A stretch of 17,375 nucleotides of DNA from Streptomyces sp. NRRL F-525. Its GTDB lineage: Bacteria > Actinomycetota > Actinomycetes > Streptomycetales > Streptomycetaceae. Numbering within the stretch: the stretch's first letter is position 1; each line of letters starts with the position of its first letter. Made by a program: the position numbers and the translations under genes. The DNA is taken from the NCBI RefSeq assembly GCF_000716605.1, contig NZ_JNXE01000075.1, positions 1-17,375 on the forward strand. The letters run 5' to 3'. Shown one piece after another: positions 14,582 to 17,375 of the stretch. Below the pieces are notes generated by a model that was not told the origin of the DNA, made no database searches, and worked only from the letters and a program-made list of their open reading frames with translations.

Positions 14582-14593
14582 GCCGCCGGCGGC
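14582..14593. repeat. 12-bp palindrome between convergent stops
   Basis: GCCGCCGGCGGC immediately follows the TetR stop and ends 2 bases before the stop of the convergent small gene. It could form a short hairpin, which is weak evidence for termination. Confidence 0.35.
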
Positions 14594-14595
14594 GC

Positions 14596-14838
14596 TCACC
14601 GCAGATACCTCAGCTGATCCCACAGAGCGCGTTCGGCCGCGGACAGCGGCACCTCCGGGATCATCCGCTCCGGATGGCCGGCCGGCGGCTCGGCCGCCGC
14701 GGCCAGCGCGTGCTCCCAGGCGTGGGAGTCCGCCGGCGGCCCGTAGAGCCAGCAGACGCACTGCAGCCCGGGGAGCAGCCATTCCAGCAGCCGCCCCCAG
14801 CCCGCCCACCCCCGCCCGGCCATCCGATGCCGCCCCAT
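14596..14838 (-). CDS. Small DUF6059-like protein
   Basis: This is an 80-residue protein with the pattern I associate with DUF6059: a Trp/Leu-rich first half (GWGRLLEWLLPGLQCVCWLY), GPPADSHAWEHAL, then PPAGHPERMIPEVPLSAAER and ALWDQLRYL at the end. Its function is unknown; these short proteins recur in Streptomyces, often near secondary-metabolite regulators. The start at 14838 has GGGGA about seven bases upstream. The hydrophobic part could be a short membrane-associated helix. It converges tail to tail with the TetR gene and is the last intact-looking gene of the window. Confidence 0.72.
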   Translation of the reverse strand: MGRHRMAGRGWAGWGRLLEWLLPGLQCVCWLYGPPADSHAWEHALAAAAEPPAGHPERMIPEVPLSAAERALWDQLRYLR

Positions 14839-15250
14839 TCCCGCGTCCCCGTATTACGCACGGGCCCAGTGTCGGGGCGTGACCCTATGCGGCCCTTAAC
14901 GCGCCGGCAGGGCAGCTTCGAACACACTGCTCCTCCAACCGCCGTACGAACCGGCCCGGTGCGTCCGGCAACGGTGACACCGGGCACAGGTCCAGGACCC
15001 CGGACCGGGGGACGGACCGGATGTACCGTGCCCGCCCGGCAGCAGATACGCGCGAAGAGCACGCACCCGATCCACACCGGCGGGACCAGATCGCCAACCG
15101 GCTCGGGCACGAACACCTGCGGCACACCGGCCTGACCCGGACGGCCGACGCCGTGCCCCGGGCACGGCTCGCCGCGGACCACCCGGCAGCGCCAGACCCC
15201 GTTCAGCTGTACTTCACGGGGCACTTCCACCGGTACGCCGACGCGCCTCG
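14839..15250. other. No intact gene; probable degraded DNA
   Basis: I see no RNA gene, hairpin or convincing complete protein here. On the minus strand a frame reads VPREVQLNGVWRCRVVRGEP near 15235-15175, which resembles the start of a small hypothetical protein but runs on into Arg/Pro/Gly-rich sequence with no family character. Upstream control elements of the DUF6059-like gene should be in the first 60 bases. Confidence 0.4.
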
Positions 15251-15945
15251 TCAGCTGCCGAAGAACTCGACCAGCACCGGACGAGCGCGTCCGGGGCCAC
15301 CTCGTGCACCTGCCCCTCGAGCGTCCGGTGCCCGGCCGCGGGAAAAGCGTCCGCGGTGGACTTCGCCGCCTGCTGAAGGCTCTGCGGGCCGGCTCCACCG
15401 GCGAGGACCCGACCCGAACGGCGATCGCCGAGGCGAAGTCGCGCGGCACGCCGCCGTCGCCGAGCAGCTCGTCGTCGTAGCCGGACCTCGGGGCGACGGC
15501 CCCAACACGGCCCAGCCCGGCTGTGCCCGAATGCCCGCTACGGCCTGGGCGGGGCGTTCGTCGTCAACAGCGCCACGGCGTCGCCCCTGCGCCCGCCGTC
15601 GAACAGCTCGTAGAGCCCTTCGGTCTACTCCTTGATCCAGGCGCCGTCTTCGACCCCGGCCATGAACGGTGGCTCGCAGAGCGCCAACTTGCTGCTCCCG
15701 GGGCCGGCTGCCGCGGTCGCCACGGCAAGGGCCGTACCGGAGGAGACCGCGCAGACGTACGCCTCGCCGCCGGCCTGCGCCATGAGGGCCTGCAGGTCCC
15801 CGACCTCGCGGGCGGCCGAGTAAGGCGTGGTGTCCGAGCTTTCACCTCGCGACGGTCCTGGGCGGACCGTGAAGCTGTCCTGCAGCAGAGCGGCAAGTGG
15901 CGCCGGGGTGGCCGGCGTTGGGCTGAAACCGATGCTGGCTCCGCC
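15251..15945 (-). pseudogene. Alpha/beta hydrolase remnant with stops and frameshifts
   Basis: Read on the minus strand, pieces of one Streptomyces-type alpha/beta hydrolase appear in the correct order but in different frames: PLAALLQDSFTV, then DRR and GESSDTTPYSAAREVGDL, LMAQAGGEAYVCAVSSGTAL (nucleophile elbow, Ser about 15742), KLALCEPPF, TEGLYELFDGGRRGDAVALL, YDDELLGDGGVP, ADAFPAAGHRTLEGQVHEVA (catalytic His) and PVLVEFFGS before TGA at 15251. Breaks include a 4-base loss near 15850, TAG where Tyr is expected at 15625-15627, another TAG at 15538-15540, and shifts near 15500, 15420 and 15300. The N terminus is not recognisable. The gene cannot make a working enzyme as it stands. Confidence 0.8.
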
Positions 15946-16489
15946 TGGCCCGCGGTGGTGTGCGCCATGCGGCGAACAAAATACCGGCCGCGCCGATCAC
16001 GGCCTGAAGCGCTACCGCACCAACTGACAGGCAGATCACGGTGCAGGCAGCCAGGATGCACACGAGCGCGACCAAGTCGGCTTTGCGGTGATCGAGCCCT
16101 GCCGGGATTGCTGGGCGGTACCTGAAACAGCAGAGCTCTCTTCCGGTGGCCCAACCCGCGACGACACCGCCGTCCCTTCCCCGCCGGGAAGGGACAGGCC
16201 CGCGAGGAACTCAGCCCCGGACAAGCAGCGAGCCGCTTCGCGCCGCATGTCTCCTGAGGTTGATTCCCCGACTTCCACCGCTTGCGCGATGAAGCCCGCC
16301 CCCGAAAACATGCAGCCAACCGGCTACACGTAAGACGAGCACCGACACCGTGTCAACTCCCTTCCAGGAGTGTGGTTAACGACACTCCTTCCCCGGTCGC
16401 CCAGACAGCCAGCCCGGACGTAGCGGGCTCCTGTCGTGCATGCCGTCTGCGGATCTATCGTTGTCCATGGGCGACTGGGGGTCGTCATC
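15946..16489. other. Gap between the two decayed genes
   Basis: No supported gene. The minus strand has a striking hydrophobic reading at about 16070-15965 (LVALVCILAACTVICLSVG, then AVALQAVIGAAGILFAAW) without a good start or a family match. The remainder shows nothing recognisable except the palindrome at 16366-16389. Confidence 0.4.
16366..16389. promoter_or_regulatory. 24-bp near-perfect palindrome, operator-like
   Basis: AGGAGTGTGGTT and AACGACACTCCT match as reverse complements at 11 of 12 positions, centred on GTTAAC. The palindrome sits about 100 bases upstream of the GTG of the decayed plus-strand gene. It has neither loop nor T run and looks more like a dimeric protein-binding site than a terminator. 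Confidence 0.5.
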
Positions 16490-17375
16490 GTGCGGGATAC
16501 ACAGCTGGTGCAGACGGCAGTGATCGGTGATGAGCGCTCGGACGTGCCCGTCGTACTGCCGGTAGAGGCGATCGAACTCGACGCCTTCCACCGCACGCAT
16601 GCCCATGACACCTTCTGGTGCGGGACGCTCCTGGGCGGCTGCGGCGCCCAGCCCGCGCACAAGCTGCACCTCGGCCGACAATGCCACTTCCAGCACTATC
16701 CCCAGTCCGGCGGAACCCGTTCGTCTACCGCCGGCCACGGGTCGGCGAGCCCAGTGCCGACCACCTGTACGTGAAGCCGGCGATGTCCCGGTCGCTGCTG
16801 GAACACGGCCGGGCAGGCCGGTTCGCCTTCCCTGCGCCAACCGGCTCACTGCTGGACGCAGACCTAAGGACGGTCGCTCCCTGAGCGTCCACATGGACGG
16901 CTCCGTGCCGCCCGACTGGGCAGGCGGCCGCACCGTCGTCCTGGGCCCCGGTGGGGTGCTGGACCCGGGCGTGCTCTCCGGCTGCCCGTACGTGCATAGA
17001 CTGCGGTGCGGGAGCGAGGGGTCCGGCCGCCGCCTGTGCATCGGTACCCAGAGCCCGGCCCGCCCCACCGAGCGGGTCCCCGTCAACGACTGCGCCCGGA
17101 CCGAGGACGGGCCTGATCACCCCGGCCGCCACCGAGATTCCGGAGCAACACCCCGCCGCCCCCGGCTCCGCACCCGCCGGAGCCACACCGCTCGGGAACC
17201 TTGCCGGAGAGCGTCACCCCGTTCATCCGCGGGCTGGCAGCCGCCCAGCGCAGCGCGACGGTCGCACACGGACGCCGCCTGTGCGCTGGCAGCGGCCCCT
17301 CCCTCGCCACACCGGGTGCCACAACCCGCACCGAAGCCCAACAGGCTCCGGAGAAAGCCCGGACCTGCCGCGCGG
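16490..17375 (+). pseudogene. Frameshifted gene resembling actinobacterial CoiA-like proteins, runs off the right edge
   Basis: From a GTG at 16490, with GGGGG eight bases upstream, the plus strand reads MRDTQLVQTAVIGDERSDVP with VEAIELDAFHRTHAHDTFWC, then GTLLGGCG and CHFQHYP. This is the opening of a family I recall from Streptomyces, annotated as competence CoiA-like, with Cys/His pairs suggesting a zinc site. The protein continues in three further frames: ADHLYVKPAMSRSLLEHG after a shift near 16712, SLSVHMDGSVPPDWA and YVHRLRCGSEGSGRRLCIGT after one near 16868, and ESVTPFIRGLAAAQRSATVA near the end after one or more shifts between 17110 and 17207. Either the gene is decayed or the sequence has several errors. 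The family name is moderate confidence; the broken frame is clear. Confidence 0.62.

Noticed and set aside
14885..15449. Overlapping minus-strand frames as real genes
   Set aside because: No start with a ribosome binding site and no family pattern; part of the region is explained by the hydrolase relic.
1..17375. tRNA, rRNA, CRISPR array, insertion sequence or attachment site
   Set aside because: No cloverleaf, spaced direct repeats, transposase motifs or matching terminal inverted repeats were seen.

Overview
This GC-rich window has the codon usage, short intergenic gaps and gene families of a Streptomyces-like actinomycete. It appears to be the right-hand end of a type I polyketide gene cluster.

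Bases 2-5781: the 3' end of a modular polyketide synthase (end of AT, then KR, then ACP, with no thioesterase), followed in the same direction by a FAD-dependent aromatic-hydroxylase-type protein. These meet, tail to tail across a strong hairpin, an oppositely oriented group: a DUF5988-like small protein, a SARP activator and a type II thioesterase. Bases 5782-9237: a divergent promoter region and a large LuxR-family (LAL) regulator, which carries a TTA codon if its upstream start is used, then another strong hairpin. Bases 9256-13892: on the minus strand, a secreted-looking allene-oxide-cyclase-like barrel protein related to AbyU/PyrI4-type cyclases, then an MFS drug exporter and an MMPL exporter that form one operon. 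A TetR repressor is divergent from the MMPL gene, with an operator-like inverted repeat between them. Bases 14596-14838: a small DUF6059-like gene. Bases 14839-17375: mostly decayed DNA, including a wrecked alpha/beta hydrolase on the minus strand and a frameshifted CoiA-like gene on the plus strand. I take this as the cluster boundary.

The most interesting reading is chemical. The last PKS module has a KR that has lost its cofactor loop and its catalytic Tyr, Lys and Asn, so it should release a beta-ketoacyl chain, and it has neither a TE nor a docking tail. A flavoprotein with an altered flavin motif follows it directly, and an AbyU/PyrI4-like barrel lies a few kilobases away. This combination recalls tetronate/tetramate and spirotetronate pathways, where a beta-ketoacyl chain is off-loaded in trans and a PyrE3-type flavoprotein and a PyrI4/AbyU-type barrel catalyse [4+2] cyclisations. 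The odd element is that this barrel protein carries an export signal. The product class is inference; the tetronate-forming genes themselves are not in the window.

Likely control: the LAL regulator (possibly bldA-dependent through its TTA codon) and the SARP activate the pathway, and the TetR protein represses the two exporters until product accumulates.
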